From Litoribacillus peritrichatus (GTDB lineage: Bacteria; Pseudomonadota; Gammaproteobacteria; Pseudomonadales; Litoribrevibacteraceae), in the NCBI RefSeq assembly GCF_039537985.1, contig NZ_BAABBN010000007.1, forward strand, positions 558,001-622,000: a DNA stretch of 64,000 nt, in the 5' to 3' direction. The notes below the pieces were generated by a model, which was not told the DNA's origin, searched no databases, and saw nothing but the letters and a program-made list of their open reading frames with translations. The stretch's first letter is position 1. Each line of letters starts with the position of its first letter. Made by a program: the position numbers and the translations under genes. Positions 34,567-43,921 of this stretch are shown here, one piece after another.

Positions 34567-35520
34567 TTAGAAAGAAGCGCCCGCTACTAGCCATAGAGAG
34601 TTGTCATCGTCATCGCTGTAAGCACTGTCGAAGTCAAGTTCTGCTTGTACCCATAGGATATCAGTGATGTCCTTGATTACAGTCAGAGCAATACGATCTT
34701 CTGTGCTGTTTAGTGCTTCAGCTTCATCAGATGTCATGTAAGCTGCGCCGAAGGTGTAGCCTTTCATTTCGTAGTTTGCTTCAAGCTGAAGGAACGTAGG
34801 ATCTTCGTTGTTCACTTCGTCTGAAAGGAATACGTACTCAGCAATCAACGTGATGTTGTTGATAGTTGCATCTGCTCCGAAAGAAAATGCGCCAACTGGG
34901 CTGCCAACGTTCGCGATAGCGTCACTTACGTAACCGAAGTGTGCGTTGAACATGTCGTGGCTGTAGTCTACAGATGTACCGAACTCTTGTAGATCGTCGT
35001 CACCGCTGCGACCTTGAGCTAGGTAGATGGTAGAAGAGATTGGGCCACCAGCGATTTTTACACCCGTCATTGTATCGGTGTAGTCATACACAGCATCTTT
35101 GTGCATGGAGTCGTTCCACATGATTGACTTACCTTGCAGGCCAATCTGAGTGTCGTCGTACTCTGCAAACGCAGTGTAGTTGTCGTTGATTTTGTACTCT
35201 AGGAAAGCGTTGTCGATACCAAATTCATCGCCGCCGCCTTTAGAGTTTCCGCGTGCGTTATCGGCACCGCTTTTTGTACCAAATTCAGCTGTAAATCCAG
35301 CAGTTGTTTTTCCGTCGGTTGCTTCAACGGAAAATTCAGCTGTATCAAGGTAAACATCTGAACTGCTGTTAGTGTTATCGTTATCGTGGTATTCGAATGC
35401 GAAGTCAACTTCACCGCCGAATGTTACTTCTACATCACCAGTCTTCATAGTACCAGCTTGTACTGCACCTGCTAGAGAAGCCGCTGCAATCGCTGCTGCA
35501 AGACGAGTAAATTGTGCCAT
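34567..35520 (-). CDS. Outer-membrane porin, Gram-negative general porin family
   Basis: The 317-residue precursor has a Sec signal (TRLAAAIAAASLAGAVQA) and a mature part made of alternating amphipathic beta strands with acidic loops (EYHDNDNTNSSSDVYLDTAEF, DSAYSDDDDNSLW). It ends in Phe (LWLVAGASF), the outer-membrane insertion signature. Loop 3 with NSMHKDAVYDYTDT may form the constriction. The acidic character is common in marine porins. The ribosome site AAGGAAAA is close to the ATG, and the leader from the predicted promoter is about 150 nucleotides, long enough for small-RNA control. Confidence 0.85.
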   Translation of the reverse strand: MAQFTRLAAAIAAASLAGAVQAGTMKTGDVEVTFGGEVDFAFEYHDNDNTNSSSDVYLDTAEFSVEATDGKTTAGFTAEFGTKSGADNARGNSKGGGDEFGIDNAFLEYKINDNYTAFAEYDDTQIGLQGKSIMWNDSMHKDAVYDYTDTMTGVKIAGGPISSTIYLAQGRSGDDDLQEFGTSVDYSHDMFNAHFGYVSDAIANVGSPVGAFSFGADATINNITLIAEYVFLSDEVNNEDPTFLQLEANYEMKGYTFGAAYMTSDEAEALNSTEDRIALTVIKDITDILWVQAELDFDSAYSDDDDNSLWLVAGASF

Positions 35521-35928
35521 AGTGTTTTCCTTTTTACTTACGTTAAAAATCCAAGTTAACCTTGTTTTGGTTAATGCTTTTATTCTTTTAGGTAATGAGC
35601 ATTTTGGTTTTTCGACTCATTCCGTGAGACTAGAAAGCATCCTGAATATTATTATTTAGATAACCACACCCGCCATTAATACAAACTCATAAGCTCAGTG
35701 TCAATGACTGGCGCACCAGTTATATCTTTATATGACCGTAGTGTAGCCATAGTTTTCCATTTGTCGAGTTAGAATGCAAAAAAAATAAGTTACTTTACAT
35801 TATGCTGATAAGTGGTTGTTTCCTATCTGGTTTGTTTTTACTGAGGAGTCAACCTAAATCGATCATGCAGAATTCGTAATTTCTTGTGGTTTTTTGGTAG
35901 AATTACGTGCTTATTGAGGGAAGAGAGT
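35521..35928. other. Intergenic region with the porin and alr promoters
   Basis: No gene is seen in these 408 bp, which are AT-rich. On the minus strand TTGACA (35699-35704) and TATTAA (35676-35681) are 17 bp apart, a good sigma-70 promoter for the porin. Just upstream is the palindrome ACTGG-N4-CCAGT (35707-35720). TAGAAT near 35898 may be the -10 of alr. Confidence 0.6.
35676..35720 (-). promoter_or_regulatory. Porin promoter with an upstream palindrome
   Basis: The -35 TTGACA and -10 TATTAA are spaced by 17 bp on the minus strand. Three bases further upstream ACTGG-N4-CCAGT may be a regulator site. A start near 35669 would give a leader of about 148 nucleotides. Confidence 0.55.
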
Positions 35929-37014
35929 ATGTCGAAAAGGGTTACCGCACGAATCAATTTGGCCGCACTGGTGAATAACTGTCAGCAAATTCAGACAATC
36001 GCCCCTCACAGTAATATTTTGGCTATGGTTAAAGCCGATGCTTACGGTCATGGCGAAAGCGAGGTCGCGAATGTCCTTGAGTCATATGTGGCTGGTTTTG
36101 GCGTAGCAACGCTGGAAGAGGCTGAAGCGCTGAGAGATGCCGGCATTAATTCGTCAATCGTGTTGTTGGAAGGGTTTAACTTCCCACATGAGTTAGCCAT
36201 TGCTGATGAACTCGGGCTGGACTTGGTTATTCATCACTGGGATCAGTTAGAGCTGCTACTGTCTTCTTCATTTAACGGGGTTCCCAAAGTGTGGTTGAAG
36301 CTTGATTCGGGGATGCATCGTCTGGGATTCCCTATTGAGTCGTGGCCAGCGGCTTTGGAGAGACTGAAAGAAACTCGATTTTCAGCGTCCGCGATTTGTA
36401 TGAGCCATTTGGCGTGTGCGGATGAGCCTGACCACGCACTCAATGAACAACAGGTGTCGGCATTTCAGAGCGTGGTAGAAGAGTTGCCAAACGCCAAGTC
36501 GATTGCTAACTCGGCCGCCATTCTTTCCCGGCCTGATTTACATTTTCAATGGATTCGCCCTGGCATCATGCTGTATGGGGTATCTCCGTTTGGTGTTCAG
36601 CGTGTTCTCAGTGAATATGAGCCTGTTATGACACTTCTCGCCTCTGTGATTGCCATTCGAAAGGTAGAGGTTGGCGATGCTATTGGTTACGGTGCCAGTT
36701 ATGTCTGTTCCCAAGCGAAGCGAATCGCCACAGTATCCATTGGGTATGGTGATGGTTATCCACGAGCTGCGGTATCGGGCACGCCTTGTTTTATTAATGG
36801 GCAGCGTTGTGAAATTGTCGGTCGTGTTTCTATGGATATGATTACTGTCGACGTATCTGAAGTCGCTGACGTGCAGCTTGGCGACCAAGTGGAGTTGTGG
36901 GGGCAGAACATTCGGGTGGAAGAGGTAGCAGAGTTTTGTGGCACCATTGCTTATGAGCTGCTTACCGGCTTAACCGGCAGAGTAAATTACCAATATTTGC
37001 GACCGCCCCAGTAG
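35929..37014 (+). CDS. alr: Alanine racemase
   Basis: Alanine racemase makes D-alanine for peptidoglycan with pyridoxal phosphate. The 361-residue protein has the PLP Lys in MVKADAYGHG, the string KLDSGMHRLGF, IRPGIMLYG, the catalytic Tyr in GYGASYVC, and SIGYGDGYPRA with the C-terminal VGRVSMDMITVDV. I start at the ATG at 35929 behind GAGGGAAGAGAG; the longer reading from 35884 has no ribosome site. It stands alone and is transcribed away from the porin gene. Whether it is the biosynthetic or a catabolic (DadX) form cannot be told. Confidence 0.93.
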   Translation: MSKRVTARINLAALVNNCQQIQTIAPHSNILAMVKADAYGHGESEVANVLESYVAGFGVATLEEAEALRDAGINSSIVLLEGFNFPHELAIADELGLDLVIHHWDQLELLLSSSFNGVPKVWLKLDSGMHRLGFPIESWPAALERLKETRFSASAICMSHLACADEPDHALNEQQVSAFQSVVEELPNAKSIANSAAILSRPDLHFQWIRPGIMLYGVSPFGVQRVLSEYEPVMTLLASVIAIRKVEVGDAIGYGASYVCSQAKRIATVSIGYGDGYPRAAVSGTPCFINGQRCEIVGRVSMDMITVDVSEVADVQLGDQVELWGQNIRVEEVAEFCGTIAYELLTGLTGRVNYQYLRPPQ

Positions 37015-37378
37015 GGCAGGCTGCGGTGGGAACTAGAACGGATTCATGGTATTCGATCCTCAGTAATGTTTATCGGCCAAAGCGTCGAGGTCTTCTGGGT
37101 GTGTAATTTTTTAGGTCGAGGTATTAAATAAGCTTTTTGTCAATTCTGTGAAGTTTGACGATTTTTGCTCAGGCGAAAGTTTGAGTTTTTTGGGCGGTAA
37201 TTGTGCTTTTTGCCTGAAAGCCGTTGAACTTGTCTTTAGATGATACTTCTCGTTTGTATCGTGACTCTCTTTTTATTTTTCCAGCTATCCTTAGTTAATT
37301 CAGTCGTTTTTCTTAAATGAATATGTTTTGCGTTGTTGCAAGTCGACTCATGGCAGCTCAAAGGGATATTAAGGTCAT
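37015..37378. other. Intergenic region without a recognised gene
   Basis: These 364 bp are AT-rich with several T-runs. CAGGC and GCCTG halves about 40 bp apart (near 37170 and 37222) could form a loose stem after alr. No convincing promoter, ORF or RNA gene is seen. Confidence 0.5.
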
Positions 37379-38479
37379 ATGTGCTTGTTTATTCAAAAGT
37401 TGCTTTTGCGTGGTTTGATGAGCGTGCTGCTGTTATGGTCGGCTTGGTGTTGCGCTGAACCGAATTCCTTACGTATTTTAAACTGGAATAATTACATTGC
37501 GCCGAATGTCATTGCAGACTTCGAATCAGTAACGGGTGTTGAGGTTGTTTATGAAACCTTTGATCAGAGTGAGACTTTGGAGCAGAAACTGTTATCGGCG
37601 GATCAGGCGTATGACTTAGTTGTTCCTTCTGCGGATTTTTTATCTCGGCATATTGAGTCCGATTTGTTGCAAAAGCTGGATCATTCTAAGCTTCCAAATC
37701 ACTCGAATCTGGATCGAGGTATTTTAAAGTCAATGCAACACATCGATCCTGGCAATCAATACGGTGTGCCTTACTTATGGGGGACGACCGGCATCGGTTT
37801 TAATCAGCGAAGAATACGTCAGGTATTGGGCGACAGTTATGAGATTGATAGTTGGTCGGTGATTTTTACTCCTTCCATTATGAGTAAGCTCTCAGAGTGT
37901 GGTGTCGCTTTTCTTGATTCTCCAACGGAAATTTATCCGATTGCTTTGAACTACCTGGGTAAGCCACCAGGCGTTTATAACTTGTCTGATTTAAAAGGCG
38001 CGGTCAATAACATGCTCCAGGTTGTCAGGCCATTTATTCGATATTTTCATTCGAGCCGATACATTGAAGACTTGGCTTCCGGCGAGTTGTGTCTTGTGGT
38101 GGGCTGGTCGGGTGACATTCTTCAGGCCGCGAAGATGGCTGAGAGTGCTGAGATTAAGTATGTCATTCCGAAAGAGGGCGCCGCACTCTGGGTCGACTTG
38201 TTTGCAATCCCGGCAAATGCTGAGCAGGTTGATAATGCACATCAATTCATTAACTACCTATTGAAGCCGAATGTAATTGCAGATATTACCAATTATGTAA
38301 CCTATGCCAACGCGAATATGGCTGCCACTCCATTGGTGGCCTCCGAAGTGTTGGCCAATCCCGTTGTTTATCCCACCGAAAAAATGAAGTCGCGTTTGTA
38401 CGTTGTTGATCCCATGCCGAGTGCTTTGTTACCACGGGTGAATAAATTATGGCGGCAATATAAAGCGGCGGGGTATTGA
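37379..38479 (+). CDS. Orphan polyamine-type periplasmic binding protein (PotF/PotD-like)
   Basis: The 366-residue precursor has a signal peptide (LLLRGLMSVLLLWSAWCCA) and the start of a PotF/SpuD-type binding protein, SLRILNWNNYIAPNVIADFE, followed by VVYETFDQSETLEQKLLS, YDLVVPSADFL, YGVPYLWGTTGIGFN and the aromatic/acidic ligand strings CLVVGWSGDI and EGAALWVDLFAIP. It should bind spermidine, putrescine or a like compound in the periplasm. No permease or ATPase gene is near. Instead a membrane diguanylate cyclase follows 148 bp downstream on the same strand. This suggests sensing rather than uptake, as with NspS and MbaA in Vibrio. Confidence 0.78.
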   Translation: MCLFIQKLLLRGLMSVLLLWSAWCCAEPNSLRILNWNNYIAPNVIADFESVTGVEVVYETFDQSETLEQKLLSADQAYDLVVPSADFLSRHIESDLLQKLDHSKLPNHSNLDRGILKSMQHIDPGNQYGVPYLWGTTGIGFNQRRIRQVLGDSYEIDSWSVIFTPSIMSKLSECGVAFLDSPTEIYPIALNYLGKPPGVYNLSDLKGAVNNMLQVVRPFIRYFHSSRYIEDLASGELCLVVGWSGDILQAAKMAESAEIKYVIPKEGAALWVDLFAIPANAEQVDNAHQFINYLLKPNVIADITNYVTYANANMAATPLVASEVLANPVVYPTEKMKSRLYVVDPMPSALLPRVNKLWRQYKAAGY

Positions 38480-38627
38480 TTTGGTTGGAAATAAATACTG
38501 TTCAGCCTCTTGTGATGCTTGAGATTAGGGAGTCAAACATCTAAGGTAAGTCAGTTTTTAATGAGATCGTTTGTATTGATGGTAATATAGGTTCTCTTGT
38601 ACATTTTCAACGTGTGGTTGTTGTCTT

Positions 38628-40535
38628 TTGAATTTTGCTTTTATTGTTAAACGCTTAATTATATGTTGTGTATTTACTTGTCTTGCGATTGCTTCTGCCA
38701 ATGCGGAGATGGTTCATAAGCGCCTCGATTTGGCTGGCATAGAGTCGATTTCTGATCAAAAAGTTGCAGAGCATTTATTCTATCTTGAAGATCAGGATGG
38801 CCAGGCAACTTTGGAGGAGGTGCTGTTATCTTCTATGGAATGGCAAAGCTCGGAGTCTGTACCGTTAATTGAAGCGCTATGGAAACCGGTGGAACACAAT
38901 CCCCCGAATTTTGGCTACTCGTCTTCTGTTTATTGGTTTTATCTTCCTTTATTAAATGCTGCGCACTACAGTTCCGAATGGGTGGTGGAAATCGCTTATC
39001 CTGTGCTGGATTACGTGGATTTGTATGTGGTGCGAAAAGGCGAAGTACAGAGCTTTTACAAGCTGGGGGATAAACAGCCTTTCTCGAATCGGGTGTTTGA
39101 CCATAGAAACTTTCGTATTCCGGTCAGCCTGGAGCCTTTGGATCAGGTTGGGATTTATATCCGGGTGAAAACCAGCAGTGCAGTCCAAGTGCCCGTCAGT
39201 TTATGGACGTACGGCGGCTTAATGAAATACGATCAGCTGGATAGTCTGATTATTGGTCTGTATTTTGGACTGTTATTAGTAATGGCACTTTATAACGGGA
39301 TGATTTATTTGACCGTTCGCCAGAAAAGCAATTTGCACTACGTTTTGTATGTGATCTGTTATGGCTTTTTTCAGGCTGCGTTAATGGGTCTGGCTTACCA
39401 GTATATTTGGCCTTCCAGTATTCACTGGAACGACCAAAGTATTCTCTTTTGTTTGGCTTTATCCTTAATGTTCGGGACTTTATTCATTCGTTCGTACTTG
39501 AACCTGAATCATAAGTCGCCCCGAATGAATCGTTTGTACAGTGTTGCAACCTGGATTGGTGGGGCCTTTGTAGGGCTCTCTTTTGTGTTGTCTTACGATG
39601 TCATGATTCGTCTGATGGTGTCTTTCAGTATTGTTATTTGTCTGGGAGCCATGGCGGGCGGATTGTACTTATGGCGGTCCATCGGTCGCTCTATTCAGTA
39701 TTTCACCTTGGCATGGCTATTTCTGTTTTTTGGTGGCTTTATTCTGGCGATGAATAAATTCGGGGTGTTGCCTCGAAATCTTTTGACTGAAAATGCTTCT
39801 TTATATGGCTCGGCCATTCAAATTATTTTATTGTCGATGGCTTTAGTTGAACAGTTAACCATGGAGCGTAAAAAGCGCTTTGCGGCCCAACAGCGAGCGA
39901 TTGTTCAGGAGCGATTGGCCAGAGAGGCGCAAGAGCATGCTCTGACTTTGCAGCGTCAGGATAATGAACGCCTTGAGTTACGGGTTCAGGAAAGGACTGC
40001 CGAGCTGGAATCTCTGAATGAACGGCTCAAAGAATTAACCATCAAAGACAGCTTGACCGGACTCTATAATCGACGACATTTAGATACTAAGGCCGAAGAA
40101 GAATATAAACGGGCGCAGAGAGAGCGAAACCCATTGGCGGTGTTATTGATAGATTTAGATCATTTTAAACAAATTAATGACCAATATGGCCATCAGTTTG
40201 GGGATGAGTGTTTGATCGCCGCCGCCAAAGTGCTTGGTGATAATGTCCAGCGAACATCCGATACGGTTGCTCGTTATGGCGGTGAGGAGTTTGTGGCGAT
40301 TCTTCCTGGGGCTTCAAAAGAAAAGGCGCGTTATCTGGCCGAGATGATTCGCTTAAGCATCATGTCTTTGAACATGAGCTACGAAGGAAAGAAAGTTCCT
40401 TTGTCGGTTAGTATCGGCATAGTATCTACGGTACCCAAAGAAGCCGGGCGATACGAAGAATTGATTAAAGCAGCGGACGAAGCGTTATATCAGGCCAAGG
40501 CAGAAGGCCGAAATAGGGTGTTAAGTGCTAATTAA
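38628..40535 (+). CDS. Membrane diguanylate cyclase with 7TMR-DISM sensor and GGDEF domain
   Basis: The 635-residue protein has a signal peptide, a periplasmic DISM sensor (about 25-190, with YWFYLPLLNAAHYSSEW), seven membrane helices (about 200-400), a coiled coil (REAQEHALTLQRQDNERLEL region) and a C-terminal GGDEF domain. The catalytic motif is intact, RYGGEEFVAIL, and the inhibitory site RTSD stands five residues before it, so it should make c-di-GMP with feedback. The only start that keeps the signal peptide is TTG at 38628; no strong ribosome site is seen, so expression may be low. It follows the orphan polyamine-type binding protein. Confidence 0.85.
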   Translation: MNFAFIVKRLIICCVFTCLAIASANAEMVHKRLDLAGIESISDQKVAEHLFYLEDQDGQATLEEVLLSSMEWQSSESVPLIEALWKPVEHNPPNFGYSSSVYWFYLPLLNAAHYSSEWVVEIAYPVLDYVDLYVVRKGEVQSFYKLGDKQPFSNRVFDHRNFRIPVSLEPLDQVGIYIRVKTSSAVQVPVSLWTYGGLMKYDQLDSLIIGLYFGLLLVMALYNGMIYLTVRQKSNLHYVLYVICYGFFQAALMGLAYQYIWPSSIHWNDQSILFCLALSLMFGTLFIRSYLNLNHKSPRMNRLYSVATWIGGAFVGLSFVLSYDVMIRLMVSFSIVICLGAMAGGLYLWRSIGRSIQYFTLAWLFLFFGGFILAMNKFGVLPRNLLTENASLYGSAIQIILLSMALVEQLTMERKKRFAAQQRAIVQERLAREAQEHALTLQRQDNERLELRVQERTAELESLNERLKELTIKDSLTGLYNRRHLDTKAEEEYKRAQRERNPLAVLLIDLDHFKQINDQYGHQFGDECLIAAAKVLGDNVQRTSDTVARYGGEEFVAILPGASKEKARYLAEMIRLSIMSLNMSYEGKKVPLSVSIGIVSTVPKEAGRYEELIKAADEALYQAKAEGRNRVLSAN

Positions 40536-40633
40536 CTGAGATAAATCTACAGAATTATTCGAAACTGTCAGAAAGCGATTGTAAGCGGTAGGAAATTTAC
40601 TACAATGCGGGTAGTTGGACTTAGGAGCTCTCA

Positions 40634-41083
40634 ATGAATTGGTACGCTGTTAAAACGTTATACAGAACTTTTACGGATGGCTTTGCTGAAGATCAGGATG
40701 AAGCATATCGTGAAGATATAGATATGCTGGAAGAGCGAGTAGTTTTGTTTCGTGCCGAATCTTTTGATGATGCGATTGAACAAGCTGAGCGTGAAGCCCG
40801 TGAGTATGCTCGTGTTGAGCAAACGAATGGCTATCAGCAACGCATTTGCATTGACTATCTGGAAGCCTGCGATGCTTATATGTTAGGGGAGTCGCCTGCC
40901 GAATCCGTTGAAGTGTTCAGTAGCACATCGCTGATAGACCGCACAGTAACGGATACCGACATTGCAGACATGCGTCTTGGCAAAGTGTCTGACAAGGACG
41001 ATAAATTCGGTAAGAAGTTTATCAGTCAGGAATTCGAGGCAGAAGAGTCAGACGATGATATCATCGACACCATTGAATGGTAA
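40634..41083 (+). CDS. DUF4288 family protein
   Basis: The 149-residue cytoplasmic protein starts with the family hallmark NWYAVKTLYRTF and has VVLFRAESFDDAIEQAEREAREYA, then ICIDYLEACDAYML and the string VEVFSSTSLIDRTVT. These fit DUF4288, whose function is unknown. The C-terminus is acidic (FEAEESDDDIIDTIEW). The ribosome site AGGAG is good. It ends 20 bp from the convergent gene at 41104 and follows the diguanylate cyclase by 98 bp. Confidence 0.68.
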   Translation: MNWYAVKTLYRTFTDGFAEDQDEAYREDIDMLEERVVLFRAESFDDAIEQAEREAREYARVEQTNGYQQRICIDYLEACDAYMLGESPAESVEVFSSTSLIDRTVTDTDIADMRLGKVSDKDDKFGKKFISQEFEAEESDDDIIDTIEW

Positions 41084-41103
41084 GGAACTCGATTGACCCA
41101 GCC

Positions 41104-42480
41104 TCAGGCGGGTTGTCGGAGTGAGGCGATGTGTTTTACTTGCCTTTCAATTAAGGTGTTGTAATTATCATCCAGACTGCTGACTTGATAGGTTAGCGGG
41201 CATGTGAAACTACTCGTGCTCAAATTGTACGGGCCTTTACAATGTACTTTGTTGGTGAGGTCTGGTTCATTTCTGGCGTTTTCGCTCAGCAGGATCTGAC
41301 CTGCTTTGGCAAGGTTTGCCAGTTGAGCAGCTTCAAAAATAATATCCCCAAATACTGCCATGGATGCCTGCTCAGGCGTGTCAAAGCAGTACACATCTCC
41401 ACTATGAATCGCGATTTGGAATTTTAGTAAGGCTTTGGCCTGAACAATTCGTTGGCTGTTGTAATTATTTAATAAACGGTACAAGAAGCTGGCAGCGCAA
41501 ACGGCGTGAAGGCAGTGCTCATTCATTTTTTGAGGGGCACCGAAGATAACAGCCAAACCATTTGCCTGTACTTCTACGAAACCGTTATAGAGTTTTGCGG
41601 CTTGCTGGACGATGGCGACGTATTCAGAAACGAGCTTTGCTGCTTCGTGATTTGGCAAGTTGGATTTTAATTGGTCAAGGCCACTGGCTCTGACATAAAG
41701 CACGGACGCATGGAACGGCTGTATCTGAGATTCTCTTGGTGCCGATTCTTTGGAAATCTGACTGGCAATCTGATGGTTCAATAATTGATTCAGACTGTTT
41801 TCCAGGTTGTTTTTTTCGGTATTCTTTTGAATGAAGGCTTCTAGTTCGGTTGCAATTGGTTGCAGTTCGATAAAGTTTCTGGTGTCAGGCGCTTGGTGTT
41901 TGGTGGCTATCGGGTTTTGGATCTTCTTGGCCATGGCAGCCACTTTTTGTTCGTAAACGTGAAACAGCGAACGTAGGAGAATAAGCCCCAAGACCCAAAC
42001 CGCCAGGGCGATTAAGACGATCTGGCTGGATGTTTGATTCAGTATTTTTTCAAGTGGTTCGGTAGATAACACCACGCTGACGCTACCCAGTGCTGTGCTG
42101 CCTGATGTGATTTCTGCTGAGCTGGTTACTCGTTGTGTGATATGTGCTGCGCCCGCTCGGTTAGCGTAAGCCAATACTTCTTGCGATGGGCTGTAAAACG
42201 TAATGCTGTCCAGCTTTCTCTTTTCAATGCTTTCCTTGGCGTAAACCTGGAGGCTTAGGCGATCGTCAGACTGAATCAGAGGTTTTGCCGTTTGGGCTGC
42301 CTGTTCCGCAGTGGTTTTAACAATGGAACGGTATTGATGTTGTAAATCCGAACGGACATGAAAATCCAGTTGATTCCAAGTCAGCCATGTGGATGTACAA
42401 AGCAAACCAGAAAAAATCAACACAAAAATGACATGTATGGATCGAAATTTAGAAACGACAACGGATAGGAACTGTTTCAC
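41104..42480 (-). CDS. AhpA/YtjB-like membrane protein with a degenerate class III cyclase domain
   Basis: The 458-residue protein has an N-terminal membrane span (about 14-34), a periplasmic part (35-150), a second span (about 155-175) and a cytoplasmic C-terminal domain from about 255. This domain has the class III cyclase order (SVLYVRASGLDQL, VEVQANGLAVIFGAP, FQIAIHSGDVYCF, MAVFGDIIFEAAQLANLAKAGQILLSE), but both metal Asp are missing: the usual F-x-D-I is YVRAS and the usual G-D is NG. It is therefore probably not active as a cyclase. The first part and the place divergent from serB match Smp/YtjB. A sensing or scaffold role is an inference. Confidence 0.7.
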   Translation of the reverse strand: MKQFLSVVVSKFRSIHVIFVLIFSGLLCTSTWLTWNQLDFHVRSDLQHQYRSIVKTTAEQAAQTAKPLIQSDDRLSLQVYAKESIEKRKLDSITFYSPSQEVLAYANRAGAAHITQRVTSSAEITSGSTALGSVSVVLSTEPLEKILNQTSSQIVLIALAVWVLGLILLRSLFHVYEQKVAAMAKKIQNPIATKHQAPDTRNFIELQPIATELEAFIQKNTEKNNLENSLNQLLNHQIASQISKESAPRESQIQPFHASVLYVRASGLDQLKSNLPNHEAAKLVSEYVAIVQQAAKLYNGFVEVQANGLAVIFGAPQKMNEHCLHAVCAASFLYRLLNNYNSQRIVQAKALLKFQIAIHSGDVYCFDTPEQASMAVFGDIIFEAAQLANLAKAGQILLSENARNEPDLTNKVHCKGPYNLSTSSFTCPLTYQVSSLDDNYNTLIERQVKHIASLRQPA

Positions 42481-42659
42481 TTTGAGTACGCTGCTGATAA
42501 GAAAACCGATATTTTAATTGTTGTTTAAAAATGGAGAATTGTATAGCAAAAGTCTGTTCACGCCGATATAAATTATCTGCAGGCTCTCATTTTTCTAAGG
42601 ACTCTGGTACCATTTGCGCCTTCAAACTTCAGTTTTAATTGAATGGCGGATTGCTTGCA

Positions 42660-43880
42660 GTGAAAGAGATTATTCTGATTAATTTGTCTGGGCCTGATCA
42701 GTCAGGTGTTACTTCATCTGTTACGGCGATTCTGGCCAAGCATGGCGTGAATATTTTAGATATCGGCCAGGCGGTGATTCACAATGCGTTGGCCTTAGGT
42801 ATTTTGGCTGAGTTTTCGGACAATGATTCATGGCCTGCGTTGAAGGAAGTCCTGTTTCGGGCAAATGAGTTAGGCTTTCAATCCAGGTTTTCTCCGGTCA
42901 GTGCGGACAGTTATCAAGAGTGGGTCGCGGATAAAGGCAAAGATCGCCATATTGTGACTTTATTGGCGAGAAAGATCACTGCAGAGCACATCTCTCGCGT
43001 CTCGAGCATCATTGCTCAATATAATCTGAACATTGATAACATCAGCCGCTTATCTGGCCGCGTGGGGATAGACTCTGAGGAAAGTAATAAATCCTGTGTG
43101 GAGTTGTCTATTCGTGGCGAGTCGACCGATTTAGCTGATCTGAAAGCTAAGTTTTTAGAAATATCTTCCGAGCTTGAACTGGATATTGCAGTTCAGAAAG
43201 ACGATATGTACCGAAGAACGAGGCGTTTGGTCTGTTTTGATATGGATTCCACCCTGATCGAAGCCGAAGTGATTGATGAGTTGGCTATTGAAGCGGGTAT
43301 TGGTGATCAGGTGGCTGAAATCACCGAACAGGCCATGCAGGGAAAAATAGATTTTGATGAAAGCTTCAGACGTCGTGTAGCGTTACTGAAAGGGTTGGAT
43401 GAGTCAGTTCTTGAGCGAGTTGCTGAGCGACTGAAGTTGACTGAAGGTGCGGAGCAATTGCTTCACATGTTGAATACGTTGGGCTATAAAACGGCCATTT
43501 TGTCCGGCGGATTTACCTATTTTGCGCGTCATTTGCAGAAGAAGCTGAAGATTGATTATGTGCATGCCAATGAACTTGATATTCAGGATGGCAAAGTCAC
43601 CGGTGAAGTGAAAGGCGTAATTGTAAACGGCGAACGTAAGGCCGAATTACTTAAAGAAATCGCTCACCATGAAGGCATAAAGCTGGATCAGGTCATTGCG
43701 GTGGGGGATGGTGCCAATGATTTGCCGATGTTAAGCATCGCCGGTTTAGGGATTGCTTTCAGGGCAAAACCTTTGGTGCGTGAAAGCGCCAAACATGCAA
43801 TTTCAAATTTAGGTCTGGATGCCATTCTTTACTTGATTGGAATGAGAGACCGGGACGAAAGCCCGTTTCAGCCCAAGTAA
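42660..43880 (+). CDS. serB: Phosphoserine phosphatase SerB with N-terminal ACT domains
   Basis: SerB removes phosphate from phosphoserine in the last step of serine synthesis. The 406-residue protein has two ACT-like domains (EIILINLSGPDQSGVT and HIVTLLARKITAEHIS), then a HAD domain with the nucleophile Asp in VCFDMDSTLIEAEVIDE, ILSGGFTYFA and AVGDGANDLPML. I start at GTG 42660 because the protein family begins at (M)xEIxLIN; an in-frame TTG at 42639 is further upstream. It is divergent from the degenerate cyclase gene and convergent with the fimX-like gene, the arrangement known in Pseudomonas. Confidence 0.94.
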   Translation: MKEIILINLSGPDQSGVTSSVTAILAKHGVNILDIGQAVIHNALALGILAEFSDNDSWPALKEVLFRANELGFQSRFSPVSADSYQEWVADKGKDRHIVTLLARKITAEHISRVSSIIAQYNLNIDNISRLSGRVGIDSEESNKSCVELSIRGESTDLADLKAKFLEISSELELDIAVQKDDMYRRTRRLVCFDMDSTLIEAEVIDELAIEAGIGDQVAEITEQAMQGKIDFDESFRRRVALLKGLDESVLERVAERLKLTEGAEQLLHMLNTLGYKTAILSGGFTYFARHLQKKLKIDYVHANELDIQDGKVTGEVKGVIVNGERKAELLKEIAHHEGIKLDQVIAVGDGANDLPMLSIAGLGIAFRAKPLVRESAKHAISNLGLDAILYLIGMRDRDESPFQPK

Positions 43881-43921
43881 ATTTTTATATATTTAATCTT
43901 GCCGAAGATTTGTATCTGTCA

